Shown piece after piece: positions 37,405 to 46,392 of a stretch of DNA of 64,000 bases (position 1 is its first letter; each line of letters begins with the position of its first letter). The notes under the pieces were generated by a model. It had not been told where the DNA came from and searched no databases. It worked only from the letters and a program-made list of their open reading frames with translations. Source of the stretch: Hamadaea flava. GTDB taxonomy: Bacteria; Actinomycetota; Actinomycetes; Mycobacteriales; Micromonosporaceae. The position numbers and the translations under genes are program-made. Location: positions 682,001-746,000 of the forward strand of contig NZ_JAMZDZ010000001.1 of NCBI RefSeq assembly GCF_024172085.1, given 5' to 3'.

Positions 37405-38718
37405 GTGAGTAGGTTCACGGCGTTCCGGTTCACTGTCGATGCCCGGGCGGGGCGGATGGTGGTGTTGGGGCGGCATGCGGGTGCGGCGCGGTTTGCGTTC
37501 AACCAGTGTCTGGCGATGGTGAAAGACGCCCTCGATACCAAGGCCAAGACCGCGGATGGTTCGGTGCGGGTGCCGTGGACTGCGTTTGATCTGATCAACA
37601 GCTTCAATGGGTGGAAGCGGTCGGCGGCGGCGGGCCGGGTGTGGGCGGTGGACTCGGCCGGACGGGCCACGCTGCAGAGTGCGGGTTTGCGCTGGCGGTC
37701 CGAGGTGAGTCAGCAGGTGTTCGAGGAGGCCGCGGTCGATTGTGGCCGGGCGTTGGCGGCGTACGCCGACTCACGAAAAGGCAAGCGGCGCGGTCGCCGG
37801 GTGGGGTTTCCGCGATTCAAGCGCAAGTCGGCCACGGTGGTGTCGTTCCGGATCCGCAACAAGACCACCGCCGGCAAGGCCACGATCCGGGTAGGTGACG
37901 TCGATGCCGGTCCGCGGACGATCAGCTTGCCCAAGATCGGGATCTTGCGGGTGCGGGAGGACACCCGCCGCCTGCGGCGCATGCTGCGCAACGGTCGGGC
38001 CACCATCCGCTACGTGACGGTGTCGCATCGTGCGGGGCGGTGGACGATCAGTGTCACCGTGCAGGCCGCCGATCTGCATCCGGCCCGCCGCCACCCGGCA
38101 CCTGCCGCAGGCGACCAGCAGGGCTGGGTGGGTGTGGATCGGGGGTTGACCGCGCTCGTGGTGGCCGCCGACCGCACCGGTCGAGAAGTGGTGCGGGTCG
38201 ACCCGCCCCGGCCGTTGCGCACGAGTTTGCCGAGGCTGCGGCGTCTGTCGCGGAGGGTGTCGCGGGCGCGGCGCGGGTCGATCAACCGGGGCAAGGCGGT
38301 GGCGCGGTTGGCTCGCTGTCACCGGCGGATCAAAGACGTTCGCGCACACGCGTTGCATGAGGTCGCCAACCATCTGGTCAATACCCACGATCGGCTGGTG
38401 TTGGAGGACCTGAACACGGCGGGCATGGTGAGAAACCGGTGGCTGGCTCGGTCGATCAGCGACGCGGGCTGGGCGCAGCTGGCGCGGATGGTCGGCTACA
38501 AGCAGCAGTGGGCGGGCGGGCAGGTGATGACCGCGGATCGGTGGTTCGCGTCGAGCAAGACCTGTTCGGTGTGTGGTGCTGTTGCTGCCAGCCTGACGTT
38601 GTCGCAGCGGGTGTTCGCCTGTGCCGTGTGTGGCTTTGAGGCGGATCGGGATCTGAATGCCGCCGCGAATCTCGCTGTCTGGGGCGAGCAGCATGATGCC
38701 CAGATCCGGGACCCCTAA
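37405..38718 (+). CDS. tnpB: TnpB-family RNA-guided endonuclease (IS1341-type element)
   Basis: 437 residues from GTG 37405. The N-terminal part (FTAFRFTVDARAG, AARFAFNQCLAMVK) matches OrfB_IS605. The split RuvC site is complete: D245 in GVDRGLTALVV, E334 in LVLEDLN, and D414/D416 in ADRDLNAAANLA. A zinc ribbon, C387-x2-C390 and C406-x2-C409, separates the last two. The protein should be an active nuclease guided by an RNA from the element's right end. No tnpA (Y1 or serine transposase) is adjacent, so the element depends on others to move. It sits beside a truncated gene. Confidence 0.92.
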   Translation: MSRFTAFRFTVDARAGRMVVLGRHAGAARFAFNQCLAMVKDALDTKAKTADGSVRVPWTAFDLINSFNGWKRSAAAGRVWAVDSAGRATLQSAGLRWRSEVSQQVFEEAAVDCGRALAAYADSRKGKRRGRRVGFPRFKRKSATVVSFRIRNKTTAGKATIRVGDVDAGPRTISLPKIGILRVREDTRRLRRMLRNGRATIRYVTVSHRAGRWTISVTVQAADLHPARRHPAPAAGDQQGWVGVDRGLTALVVAADRTGREVVRVDPPRPLRTSLPRLRRLSRRVSRARRGSINRGKAVARLARCHRRIKDVRAHALHEVANHLVNTHDRLVLEDLNTAGMVRNRWLARSISDAGWAQLARMVGYKQQWAGGQVMTADRWFASSKTCSVCGAVAASLTLSQRVFACAVCGFEADRDLNAAANLAVWGEQHDAQIRDP

Positions 38719-38880
38719 GTGCGAGGCCCGGTTATCAATGCCTTGCCGAGGGACGGCTCTGACCGGCGGGCATCAGCCCGCCGGTGAAACCCGTCCCGTT
38801 GACGCAGGAACCCCAACGCCGACCACCCCAGCACGGTGCGGTCGGCGGCAAGGACGCCCGAGAAGGGCGCTGTTGTATCA
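38719..38880 (+). ncRNA. Putative omega-RNA (right end of the TnpB element)
   Basis: Immediately after the tnpB stop the DNA folds into a series of stems: GGGACGG (38750-38756) with CCGTCCC (38791-38797) enclosing the perfect nine-base hairpin CCGGCGGGC/GCCCGCCGG (38763-38784); CGCCGACC (38817-38824) with GGTCGGCG (38840-38847); and CGCCC/GGGCG (38855-38869). TnpB guide RNAs come from exactly this position. The element boundary and therefore the guide, expected just after the last stem, are not fixed. Confidence 0.6.
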
Positions 38881-38958
38881 ACCAACAGGTTATTCAACAG
38901 GCTGTGAGGCGACGTCTCGGACCGGCTCGGCTCGCGTGACCCGGAGCGAGGATCGGTC

Positions 38959-40641
38959 CTATGTGTTCGGGATGGTGCCGGAGAGGCTGCCGTTCCAGAG
39001 GACTTGCGGTCCCTCGACGGTCGTCGGGCGGTTGGTGGAGGCGACGGTCACGCCGGAGACGAGGATCGTCCACGACCCGCTGACGCTGACATTCTCGAAG
39101 AACTGGGTGCCGTCGACTCGCCAGCCCCGCAGCGCGCACAAGGTGGTTCGCGTTGAGGTGGAGCGGTAGTTGTGGTTGATCGTGCAGTCGAGCAGCGTCC
39201 TAGCCTTAGCGTCGCCGCTGTAGATGCTGCCCAGTTCGTAGGCGGTGATGATGCAGCGAGTGAGGTGGATCAGCGCCGTGCCGTTGATCAGGTAGCTGCT
39301 GCGATAGACCGAGCCGGTGGTCTCGCTCGTCGGTCGCAGGTCCACGAAGGTGCAGTCGGTGAAGGTCGAGGCGTCGGCGGCGAGGGTGGTGCCCGTCGCG
39401 GGGTCGATGCTGCCGTGGAAGTTGCAGTCGGAGTAGTGGAATCGGGGCGCGTTGGTGTCGATGGCCCAGGTTGTGCCGCCCCACATCCGGCAGTTGTCGA
39501 AGGTCATGTCGCCGATGTCGGAGACCGGTGAGAGCTTCGAGGCGGTGACCACGCCTGGGCCGGCGTTGTCGTAGAACTCGCAGTCGGTGAACTGTCCGTC
39601 GAAGCAGATGCTGCCGCCCTCGGGTTCCATGTCGACGCCGGCCCCCGGTTTGGACGACAGTGCGAGCCCGTTGTCGACACCGCCGCCGTTGTTGACCGCG
39701 CGTCCGGTGAAGCGGAACTTGCAGCCGGTGGCGGTCAGTCCGCGGCCACCGGTCCACGACAGGCCCTGCCGGCCGTTGTACTCGGTGACCACGTTCGTGA
39801 GCGTGTAGTCGGTCGGCGGATCGGTGAGGGTCAGGCCGCCGTATCCCAATGCGATGCCGTCCAGGCCGTGGAATTTGCTGGTCACCGAGTTGATCGTGAC
39901 ATTGCGGCATTTCAGCAGCCGAATGCCGGTCGCCTTCACCTGTCGTCCCGTGTCGCCCCAGCTGCCACCGAGCTTCAGCGCGACCGATCGGCCGTTGAGG
40001 ACCAGCGACGAGATCGTGATGTTGCTGCCGCCGATCACCTGAATCATGCGGCCGGCCTCGACCCCGTACCGGCTGCGCGGGCTGGTGCCCACCTCGTCGG
40101 CGGGGTTCCCCGGGATCTGTCCGGCGTCATAGTTCGTCGCGGGCACGTACCCGCCGTACAGGAGGCCGTCGGCGAGTTTGATCGTCGCGCCGTGTCCGTT
40201 GATTTGCAGGTATTGCAGTCCGACCCGGGAGCCGATGTGGAAGATCGGCAGCGCGACTCGCCAGGCGTCGAGATAGCCGGAGGAGCCGAAGTTCTCGTCC
40301 AGGTCGGCGTGAAGGTCGGCGGGGGCGATGTACGCGCTCTGAGCGTTGACCCATGCATCGATCTGATCCGCCGGAAGTTGCTTTCCGACCAGGTAGGTCC
40401 CGACCGGGATGTTCAGCGTCGCGCCGCGCTCGCTGGTCGCCGAGATCGCCCAAGCGGCCCGCTGAAACGCTGCGGTGTCGTCGGCGACGCCGTCGCCGAC
40501 CGCGCCGAAGTCCGCCTGGAGGTCGAAGACGGGATAGGCCTCCGCGGCTGCGCTCTGCGCCGTCAGCGCAACGGCCAGTGGAGTGAGCGCCGCGGCGCCG
40601 AGCAGCGTACGCCGGGACATCGGCCTGGAAGTTATGGACAT
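38959..40641 (-). CDS. Tat-exported right-handed beta-helix protein (pectinase/polysaccharide-lyase-like)
   Basis: 560 residues from ATG 40641. A twin-arginine signal MSRRTLLGAAALTPLAVALT ends at AAAEA. The mature protein starts FDLQADFGAVGDGVADDTAA, the typical first turn of pectate-lyase-3-like proteins (GH28/PL-type), followed by many short parallel-strand turns such as ITISSLVLNGRSVALKLGG, VTINSVTSKFHGLDGIALG and FTDCEFYDNAGPGVV. Catalytic residues cannot be assigned, so lyase, hydrolase or epimerase are all possible. A LacI site lies 60 bases upstream, shared with the divergent regulator. Confidence 0.85.
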   Translation of the reverse strand: MSITSRPMSRRTLLGAAALTPLAVALTAQSAAAEAYPVFDLQADFGAVGDGVADDTAAFQRAAWAISATSERGATLNIPVGTYLVGKQLPADQIDAWVNAQSAYIAPADLHADLDENFGSSGYLDAWRVALPIFHIGSRVGLQYLQINGHGATIKLADGLLYGGYVPATNYDAGQIPGNPADEVGTSPRSRYGVEAGRMIQVIGGSNITISSLVLNGRSVALKLGGSWGDTGRQVKATGIRLLKCRNVTINSVTSKFHGLDGIALGYGGLTLTDPPTDYTLTNVVTEYNGRQGLSWTGGRGLTATGCKFRFTGRAVNNGGGVDNGLALSSKPGAGVDMEPEGGSICFDGQFTDCEFYDNAGPGVVTASKLSPVSDIGDMTFDNCRMWGGTTWAIDTNAPRFHYSDCNFHGSIDPATGTTLAADASTFTDCTFVDLRPTSETTGSVYRSSYLINGTALIHLTRCIITAYELGSIYSGDAKARTLLDCTINHNYRSTSTRTTLCALRGWRVDGTQFFENVSVSGSWTILVSGVTVASTNRPTTVEGPQVLWNGSLSGTIPNT

Positions 40642-40700
40642 CGAAATCCCCTCTCGTTCTCGGAGCGCTCGCCCCGAGGAGGCTGGATTGAATCTGGCCG

Positions 40701-40714
40701 ATTATGCGCTTAAT
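40701..40714. promoter_or_regulatory. LacI-type operator copy 1
   Basis: ATTATGCGCTTAAT, flanked by G and C, lies between the divergent beta-helix and LacI genes. The same palindrome (ATTAnGCGCnTAAT) recurs at 41926 before the DUF4838 gene. Confidence 0.7.
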
Positions 40715-40813
40715 CACAGAACGGTGCAAGGGGAGTCGCGATCGGCCTGCGCGGCCGGGAGCCGGGACGATGGCGTTACCCGGCCGGCCGCCCGGGGAGG
40801 GTACGTTGACCGG

Positions 40814-41893
40814 GTGGTGAGTAACCGGGGTCGCCGACCGCGTCAGATCGACGTGGCCAAAGCGGCGAACGTGTCGACGGCGATCGTCTCCGCGGTGATC
40901 AGCAGTACCAGCACCGGGACGATCCGGGTGAGCGAGGAGACTCGGCGGCGCGTGCTCAAGGCCGCCGAGGACCTGGGATACGTTCCGAACGTGGCTGCCC
41001 GGAGCCTGGCCGGCGGGCGCAGTCACCTGATCGGCGCGTTCACGTATCAGCAGCACTTCCCCCGGGAGAGCCGAGACTTCTACTTCGAGTTCCTCCTCGG
41101 CATCGAGGAGGCCGCCGAGGACGCCGGCTACAACCTGCTGCTGTTCACCGGGACACGCGACGACTCCGGTAATCGCACCGTGTACCGCAACGGCTCCAAC
41201 ATGCTGCAGCTCGCCGACGGATCGATCATGGTCGGCGGTCAGGTCGACCCGAAGGAACTCGCCCGGTTACACGCGGAGCGGTACCCGTTCGTCATGGTCG
41301 GGCGGCGAGACTCCATCCCGGACGGAGTCTCCTGGGTCGCCGCCGACTACCGGTCCGGAACCGCAGAGGTGGTCCGGAAGCTGGCCGAACTCGGGCACCG
41401 CAGAATAGCCTTCGTCCAGGGCGCGCTGACGCACGAGACCGTCGACGACCGGCGGGCCGGATTCGCCGAGGTCGGAACCGAACTCGGGTGGCCCGACACC
41501 AGCCTTCCCGTGCTGACCTATGACACGGCCGGCGGCGCGGACGCGAATCGCCCTCGCACGCTGCTGTCGCTCGCGCGACGCCGAAAGGTCACTGCCCTCG
41601 TGTTCGAGTCGAACTACCTCGCCGACCAGGTCCGCACGGCCGCGGCGAGCGCCGGGGTGGATGTCCCCGGACAGCTGAGCGTCGTCGCACTCGGCGACTG
41701 GTCCGAGCGGAATCCGGGCCAGCAGGTCGCACCCGGCTTGGCCGAATTGACGTCCCCGTCGCGCCAGATCGGCCGGGAGGCGGTGGCGATGTTGATCCGC
41801 CTGCTCGGCAGCCAGACCACCAGGACCGAGCACGTGATGATGCCGTGCACGATCACGACCGGTAGCACGATCGCGCCGCCGCCATCCTCTTGA
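40814..41893 (+). CDS. LacI-family transcriptional regulator
   Basis: 359 residues from GTG 40814 (GTG 40817 also possible), with GGGGAGGG upstream. The helix-turn-helix is QIDVAKAANVSTAIVSAVIS, with the hinge VSEETRRRVLKAAEDLGYVP after it, and the periplasmic-binding-protein-like effector domain follows (RYPFVMVGRRD, AELGHRRIAFVQG, TALVFESNYLADQVRTAAAS). It is paralogous to the LacI at 53817. It is flanked by two copies of one operator, one before each neighbouring secreted-enzyme gene, so it should control both in response to a sugar. Confidence 0.9.
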   Translation: MVSNRGRRPRQIDVAKAANVSTAIVSAVISSTSTGTIRVSEETRRRVLKAAEDLGYVPNVAARSLAGGRSHLIGAFTYQQHFPRESRDFYFEFLLGIEEAAEDAGYNLLLFTGTRDDSGNRTVYRNGSNMLQLADGSIMVGGQVDPKELARLHAERYPFVMVGRRDSIPDGVSWVAADYRSGTAEVVRKLAELGHRRIAFVQGALTHETVDDRRAGFAEVGTELGWPDTSLPVLTYDTAGGADANRPRTLLSLARRRKVTALVFESNYLADQVRTAAASAGVDVPGQLSVVALGDWSERNPGQQVAPGLAELTSPSRQIGREAVAMLIRLLGSQTTRTEHVMMPCTITTGSTIAPPPSS

Positions 41894-41925
41894 CGGGCCC
41901 GAGTCGGGCTCCTACGCTCCTCGTG

Positions 41926-41939
41926 ATTACGCGCTTAAT
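41926..41939. promoter_or_regulatory. LacI-type operator copy 2
   Basis: ATTACGCGCTTAAT, differing at one base from the copy at 40701, 32 bases before the DUF4838 start at 41972. Position between promoter and start suggests repression. Confidence 0.7.
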
Positions 41940-41971
41940 TGCGTGAGCTCGATCTCGAGGAGAGTCGACCC

Positions 41972-44779
41972 ATGCCGCAGCAATTCAGCAGACGTACAGT
42001 CCTCGCCGGCGGTGCCGGAGCGTTCGGCTTGGCGGCCGCGGCTCTGCGGACCGGCGTCGCCAACGCCGCGCCCGTCCAGCGACGGGGCCCGATCGTGATC
42101 AGCGACGGGCGTGCCCGCGCGTCGCTCGTGCTGCCGGCCGAGCCGCACCCGGACGAACGGCAGGCAGCCGACGAGCTGATCAGCCATCTGAGCGACATGG
42201 CCGGCGTCGAGGTCCGCGCCGGAACCGCACCGGTTCCGGGCCTGCTGCCCGTCTACGTCGGCGCCGCCTGCCCGGACCTGCGGCTCGACGACGTCGACGA
42301 CCCGGACGGCACCGGGCACTCGTTCCGGATCCAGGTGACCCACAACCGGATACAGCTGGCCGGCACCGGTTCCGCCGGTACGCTTTTCGCGGCGTACGAA
42401 CTGCTGGAGCAACTCGGCGTGCGGTGGCTCATGCCAGGGCCGCACGGCACCGTCCTGCCTCGCGTGAGCAACGTGATCGCGCCCGAACAGGACTTGATCG
42501 GCGTGCCCACGTTCGGCAGCCGCCAGCTGCACTTCGTCGACAACTACCTCGGCACGATGCCACCCGGCGTCGATCGCAACGAAGGCGCGGACTGGTCGCG
42601 TCGGCGTCGGCTTCGCGGCGAGTCCTGGGACGCGCACGGCATCGACCTGCAGCCACCGGCGTCGAAGACGGCGGAGCCGGAGCTCTACATCCACGAGAAC
42701 GGCGTACCCACCAATCAGCTCGACGTGACGAATCCGGAGGTGCTGCGGCGGGCCACCGCGTACGCGCGTACCCAGCTCGCGGCCAACCCCGAGCTGAGGG
42801 TGCTGCGGATGGGCCCGGCCGACGGGCACGGCTTCGGCGTCACCGATTGGGATGCCGGCAATTGGGACACCCTCGCCGGGCTGCCCAGCGTGACCGATCG
42901 ATACATCCGGTTCTTCAATCTCGTCCTGGAGGATCTGCAGCGCGACCATCCGGATGTCGGCATCGCGTTCTTCTGCTACGACAACTACATGCTGCCGCCG
43001 GTCCGAGTCGTGCCGAACCGCAAGATCATCCCGGCGCTGGCGCCGATCAACGTCGACCGGCTGCACACCGCGGCCGAGCCGAGCGGCCAGGAACGGCGCT
43101 ACTACCTGCGACTCGCAGACCGGTGGCGAACAATGGTCGACGGCTGGTCCTACCGGGGCTATCTGTTCAACCTCGCCGATCCGGGCTTGCCGTTCGTGCC
43201 GATCGCGCCGGCACGCGACGAGATTCCACTCTATGTTCGGCACAAGTCGCGATACGGCTGCCGGATGGAGGTCTCGGCCAGCTGGGGTTACGACGCTCCG
43301 GCCTTCTACCTGGCCACCAAGCTGATGTGGGACGCGACAGCCGATCCCGCCGCCGTGCTCGCGGAATTCTGCGCCGCCGCGTACGGGCCCGCCGCCGCGC
43401 CGATGGCCGACTACTTCGGCAAGATCGCCGACACCGTGTCGCGAGCTCCGATCATGACCGGTCGATGGCTAGCACACGTCCGGATCTTCACCGCGACGGA
43501 CTTCGAGAAGCTCGACCAGCTCCTCGCCGACGCCGAGCGTCGGGCCGACGACACCGGCGATCCGGGCATCGTCGATCGAGTCGCGGTGGCCCGCATCGCC
43601 TTCCAGTTCGGATGGTCGATCTGGGACGCGCTGCGCTCCTGGCACGAAGGTTCCTTCACACAAGCCGCCGCCAGCCTGACCCGGGCGGAAAGCGACTTCG
43701 CCGTGGCAGTGTCCCACCAGCCCGTCGCGCTCTATCCGCAACGGCGCAACTTCATGAACTTGATCGCGCCCCCGATTCGGGCGGCGGCGGAACGGACTGC
43801 CGGCGACAACGAGATCGTCTGGTCCCTCCCGGATGAGCTGTCCGCGATCTTGGACGATACCGACGACGGGCTCGCTGACGAGCTGTACGCAGCCGACGTG
43901 CCCGATGCCGGCTGGCGACCGCTCGCCACTCGCTCCCGGTCCGCCTCCGATCAAGGGTTGAGCTACTTTCGGGGCGCCTATTGGTATCGCACCTCGCTAC
44001 CGATCTCGGCGGCCTGGGCGGAACGACGGCTGTCACTCTGGCTGGGATCAGTGGACGAGTCCGTGCGCGCCTGGGTCAACGGCACCGAGCTTCCGCTGAT
44101 CGCCGGGTCCAAATCGTTCCAGCCATGGGAGTTCGATCTCCGCGGAAAGCTGCGTTTCGACGGCACCGACCGGCTGGTAATGCGAGTGGTCAATCGCAAC
44201 CTCAATGAACTCGGCACCGGCGGCCTCGTGGGACCCGCCTTCGTCTGGGCCGGCGAAGCGATCACACCGCTGTCCGCCCCGCCGCCGGTTGTCCGCGGCC
44301 CCGGCCGCCGTGACCTCGGCCAAGTGCCGCAGCCGGTGGTCGTCAGCACCGCAGGTTGGCACCAGCAGCTCCCGGCCCAGTGGCGGGCCAAGATCGACCC
44401 AGTCGGCGACTGCGCCGAGCTCGGGCTGTGGGAACGCCAGATCCCCACCGCGAACCAGTGGCTGGAGCTGGCCACGGACCGATCGATCGCCGAGCAGGGC
44501 TTGGCGTACTACTCCGGCGGCCTGGTCTACCGGTTCGACGGCCAACTGCCCAGCCAAGCCAGATCCGGCCGGCTGATGGTGCCCAGCCGGGCTCGGCTGG
44601 TGTCGGCATGGCTCGACGACAAACCGCTACGAGCCGTCGGCTGGAGCGACGACGTGCACTCCTACGCCCTGCCGTCCATTCCGAACCGCTCCGTGACCCT
44701 GGTGATCGCCATCCGGGACTCCCCCGGAGCGGGCCGCGGTGGCCTGCACGGCCGGGTGACCGTTACCGACCCCGGCTGA
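41972..44779 (+). CDS. Tat-exported DUF4838/alpha-glucuronidase-like protein
   Basis: 935 residues from ATG 41972 with GAGGAGAG upstream; the frame back to 41939 is unused leader. Twin-arginine signal FSRRTVLAGGAGAFGLAAAA. The N-domain (PDERQAADELISHLSDMAGV, GTLFAAYELLEQLGVRWL) is that of GH67 alpha-glucuronidases and related proteins, and the central part (DWSRRRRLRGESWDAHGIDL, GVPTNQLDVTNPEVLRRATA) is DUF4838. Two C-terminal jelly-roll modules (RRLSLWLGSVDESVRAWVNG and RSGRLMVPSRARLVSAWLDD) should bind sugar. It should cleave side chains from plant or bacterial polysaccharide; substrate not known. Confidence 0.85.
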   Translation: MPQQFSRRTVLAGGAGAFGLAAAALRTGVANAAPVQRRGPIVISDGRARASLVLPAEPHPDERQAADELISHLSDMAGVEVRAGTAPVPGLLPVYVGAACPDLRLDDVDDPDGTGHSFRIQVTHNRIQLAGTGSAGTLFAAYELLEQLGVRWLMPGPHGTVLPRVSNVIAPEQDLIGVPTFGSRQLHFVDNYLGTMPPGVDRNEGADWSRRRRLRGESWDAHGIDLQPPASKTAEPELYIHENGVPTNQLDVTNPEVLRRATAYARTQLAANPELRVLRMGPADGHGFGVTDWDAGNWDTLAGLPSVTDRYIRFFNLVLEDLQRDHPDVGIAFFCYDNYMLPPVRVVPNRKIIPALAPINVDRLHTAAEPSGQERRYYLRLADRWRTMVDGWSYRGYLFNLADPGLPFVPIAPARDEIPLYVRHKSRYGCRMEVSASWGYDAPAFYLATKLMWDATADPAAVLAEFCAAAYGPAAAPMADYFGKIADTVSRAPIMTGRWLAHVRIFTATDFEKLDQLLADAERRADDTGDPGIVDRVAVARIAFQFGWSIWDALRSWHEGSFTQAAASLTRAESDFAVAVSHQPVALYPQRRNFMNLIAPPIRAAAERTAGDNEIVWSLPDELSAILDDTDDGLADELYAADVPDAGWRPLATRSRSASDQGLSYFRGAYWYRTSLPISAAWAERRLSLWLGSVDESVRAWVNGTELPLIAGSKSFQPWEFDLRGKLRFDGTDRLVMRVVNRNLNELGTGGLVGPAFVWAGEAITPLSAPPPVVRGPGRRDLGQVPQPVVVSTAGWHQQLPAQWRAKIDPVGDCAELGLWERQIPTANQWLELATDRSIAEQGLAYYSGGLVYRFDGQLPSQARSGRLMVPSRARLVSAWLDDKPLRAVGWSDDVHSYALPSIPNRSVTLVIAIRDSPGAGRGGLHGRVTVTDPG

Positions 44780-44879
44780 CGATTCACCGCGGCGGAGGCA
44801 GCCGTGCCGCGGCCGGGAGTCCCGCGCACTGTGGCAGGCTCGCGGGCTTCCTCTCACCGACGTTGAAGAGCGGCGGGTC

Positions 44880-45262
44880 GGCGTAGTGGGAGTCGGTGGG
44901 CCTTGTGTCGATGGCCGGGGCGGGTTTTCGGACAGGTTCGTCGATGGTGTCTACGTCCACCCAAGCGCGGTGGTGGTGGCGCAGTCGGCAGTAGCGCATG
45001 CCGGGGTTGATGGGTGGCCTGTGTCGCTGGTCGTCGCCGTCGCACGCCAGCCACCACAGTGTGGCGAACGCTGGGCGTGGCAGTAGTTCTCCGTCGTCCA
45101 GGGTGGACAATGGCCCGCCGCCGACGATTGCGATGTCGGTTAGGAGCTGGTGGAGGAAGGGTGGCAGGAAGATGTGGCGTGCCGAGTGCGAGGTTTGACG
45201 GGGCCGAGCCAGCGTCGGCCGGGTAGTTCGTGGCGGCTGCCGGTGTGCGGGTCGATGTTGAG
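44880..45262 (-). pseudogene. Remnant of a tyrosine recombinase (integrase)
   Basis: The complement reads LNIDPHTGSRHELPGRRWLG then, after a frameshift, FLPPFLHQLLTDIAIVGGGP, FATLWWLACDGDDQRHRPPI, NPGMRYCRLRHHHRAWVDVD. This is the C-terminal catalytic order of XerC-type phage/ICE integrases (LPPFLxxLL, WRPACDG, PGMHFHDLRHTHxTWL), including the HxxR-type box (CRLRHHHRAW, normally HDLRHTH). The catalytic Tyr region is lost. The upstream end abuts the aldo/keto reductase remnant. Confidence 0.7.
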
Positions 45263-45952
45263 CTCCTCGGCCGCGCCCTGGCGCCGATCCGCGACGAAGT
45301 GACCATCCCCACGAAGTTCGGCTACACGCCGACCTTCGGCTAGGACTCGCGACCCGAACACATCCGCGAAGTCGTCGACATCAGCCTGCACAACCTGGGC
45401 ATCGACACGATCGACCTGCTCTACCCGCACCTGCCCGACCCGAACGTGGCGATTGAGGACGTCGTAGGCGTCATGAAGGAATTCGTCGACGCCGGCAAGG
45501 TGAAGTACCTCGGAGTCTCCGACGCCGACGCCGACACCATCCGCCGCGCCCACGCCGTGCACCCGATCTCCGCACTGCAGGACGAGTACTCGATCTTCGC
45601 CCACGACGGCGAAATGCTGTTTCCGGTCCTGGAAGAACTCCGCATCGGCTTCGTCGCATACTCGCCGCTGGCCCGCGGCTTCCTCAGCGGCGCGGTCAAG
45701 TCCCGCGATCAGACGACGCCAGCGACTACCGGCAGCGCATCGCCTGGTGGAAGCCGGAGAACTACGACGCCAACCTCGCCATCGTCGATCAGCTGACCAC
45801 ATTCGCCGAGAGCAAGGGCGCGGCTCTCTCCCAGCTTGCGCTGGCATGGCTGTTGGCGAAAGCGGACTTCATCGTGCCCATCCCCGGGCTCGCGCAATCC
45901 CGGCCGCGTTGCTGAGAATGTCGCCGCCGTCGAACGCATAATTAAGACTTGA
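45257..45952 (+). pseudogene. Broken aldo/keto reductase
   Basis: The plus strand reads ELLGRALAPIRDEVTIPTKF, then TAG at 45341, then [20 protein letters not shown] and on with [20 protein letters not shown], then a frameshift near 45710 to [20 protein letters not shown] and AALSQLALAWLLAKADFIVP, and a last shift into RVAENVAAVERII. These are the AKR family blocks from the middle to the C-terminus. The N-terminal third, with the catalytic Asp/Tyr, is missing at the integrase junction. Non-functional. Confidence 0.85.
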
Positions 45953-45962
45953 CTTAATTAAG
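45942..45962. promoter_or_regulatory. Candidate ArsR operator
   Basis: TTAAG-N6-CTTAA (45942-45957) overlaps the perfect palindrome CTTAATTAAG (45953-45962), 23 bases before the ArsR start at 45985. It is an AT-rich symmetric site in otherwise GC-rich DNA, as expected for an ArsR dimer. Confidence 0.5.
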
Positions 45963-45984
45963 CTGGCACTTATACAGTTCGCGA

Positions 45985-46392
45985 GTGCACGCTTTCGACG
46001 TCCTCGGCGACCCGGTGCGACGCCGAGTACCGGAGCTGCTCGCCGACGGAGAGCGGGCCGCCGGCGACGTCGGCGTGGTCATCCGGGCAGAGTTCGGCAT
46101 CTCGCCACCTGGGGTGTCGCAGCACCTGCGGGTGCTGAGGGAGTCGGGTTTCGTCGTCGTCCGTCCGGACGGCATGCGGCGCCTGTACGCGGTGAAGGCA
46201 GCACCTCTGCGGGAAGTCGACATCTGGCTGGAACGCCTCCGGCAGTTCTGGAGCCGGCGCCTGGACGCATTGGCCACCGAGGTCGCCCGCGGCCAACGCC
46301 AACGCCGCGACCAGCGCGACAACGGTGGAAACACTGCCGGGACACCGGATCGTCGGCAGGGAACCGAGTCAAGTAGCGAGGAAGAGAAATGA
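45985..46392 (+). CDS. ArsR-family regulator
   Basis: 135 residues from GTG 45985. MHAFDVLGDPVRRRVPELLA opens the winged helix, and GISPPGVSQHLRVLRESGFV is the recognition helix, ending VRPDGMRRLYAVKAAPLRE. No metal-binding Cys pair is seen, as in ArsR proteins that control AHSA1 genes. The stop overlaps the next start (ATGA, 46389-46392), so the three genes are coupled. A palindrome lies just upstream. Confidence 0.9.
   Translation: MHAFDVLGDPVRRRVPELLADGERAAGDVGVVIRAEFGISPPGVSQHLRVLRESGFVVVRPDGMRRLYAVKAAPLREVDIWLERLRQFWSRRLDALATEVARGQRQRRDQRDNGGNTAGTPDRRQGTESSSEEEK

Noticed and set aside
38719-38880. The structured tnpB flank as an ordinary transcription terminator
   Set aside because: Four stems in a row are more than a terminator needs, and the position is that of omega-RNA; a terminator role for one stem is not excluded.
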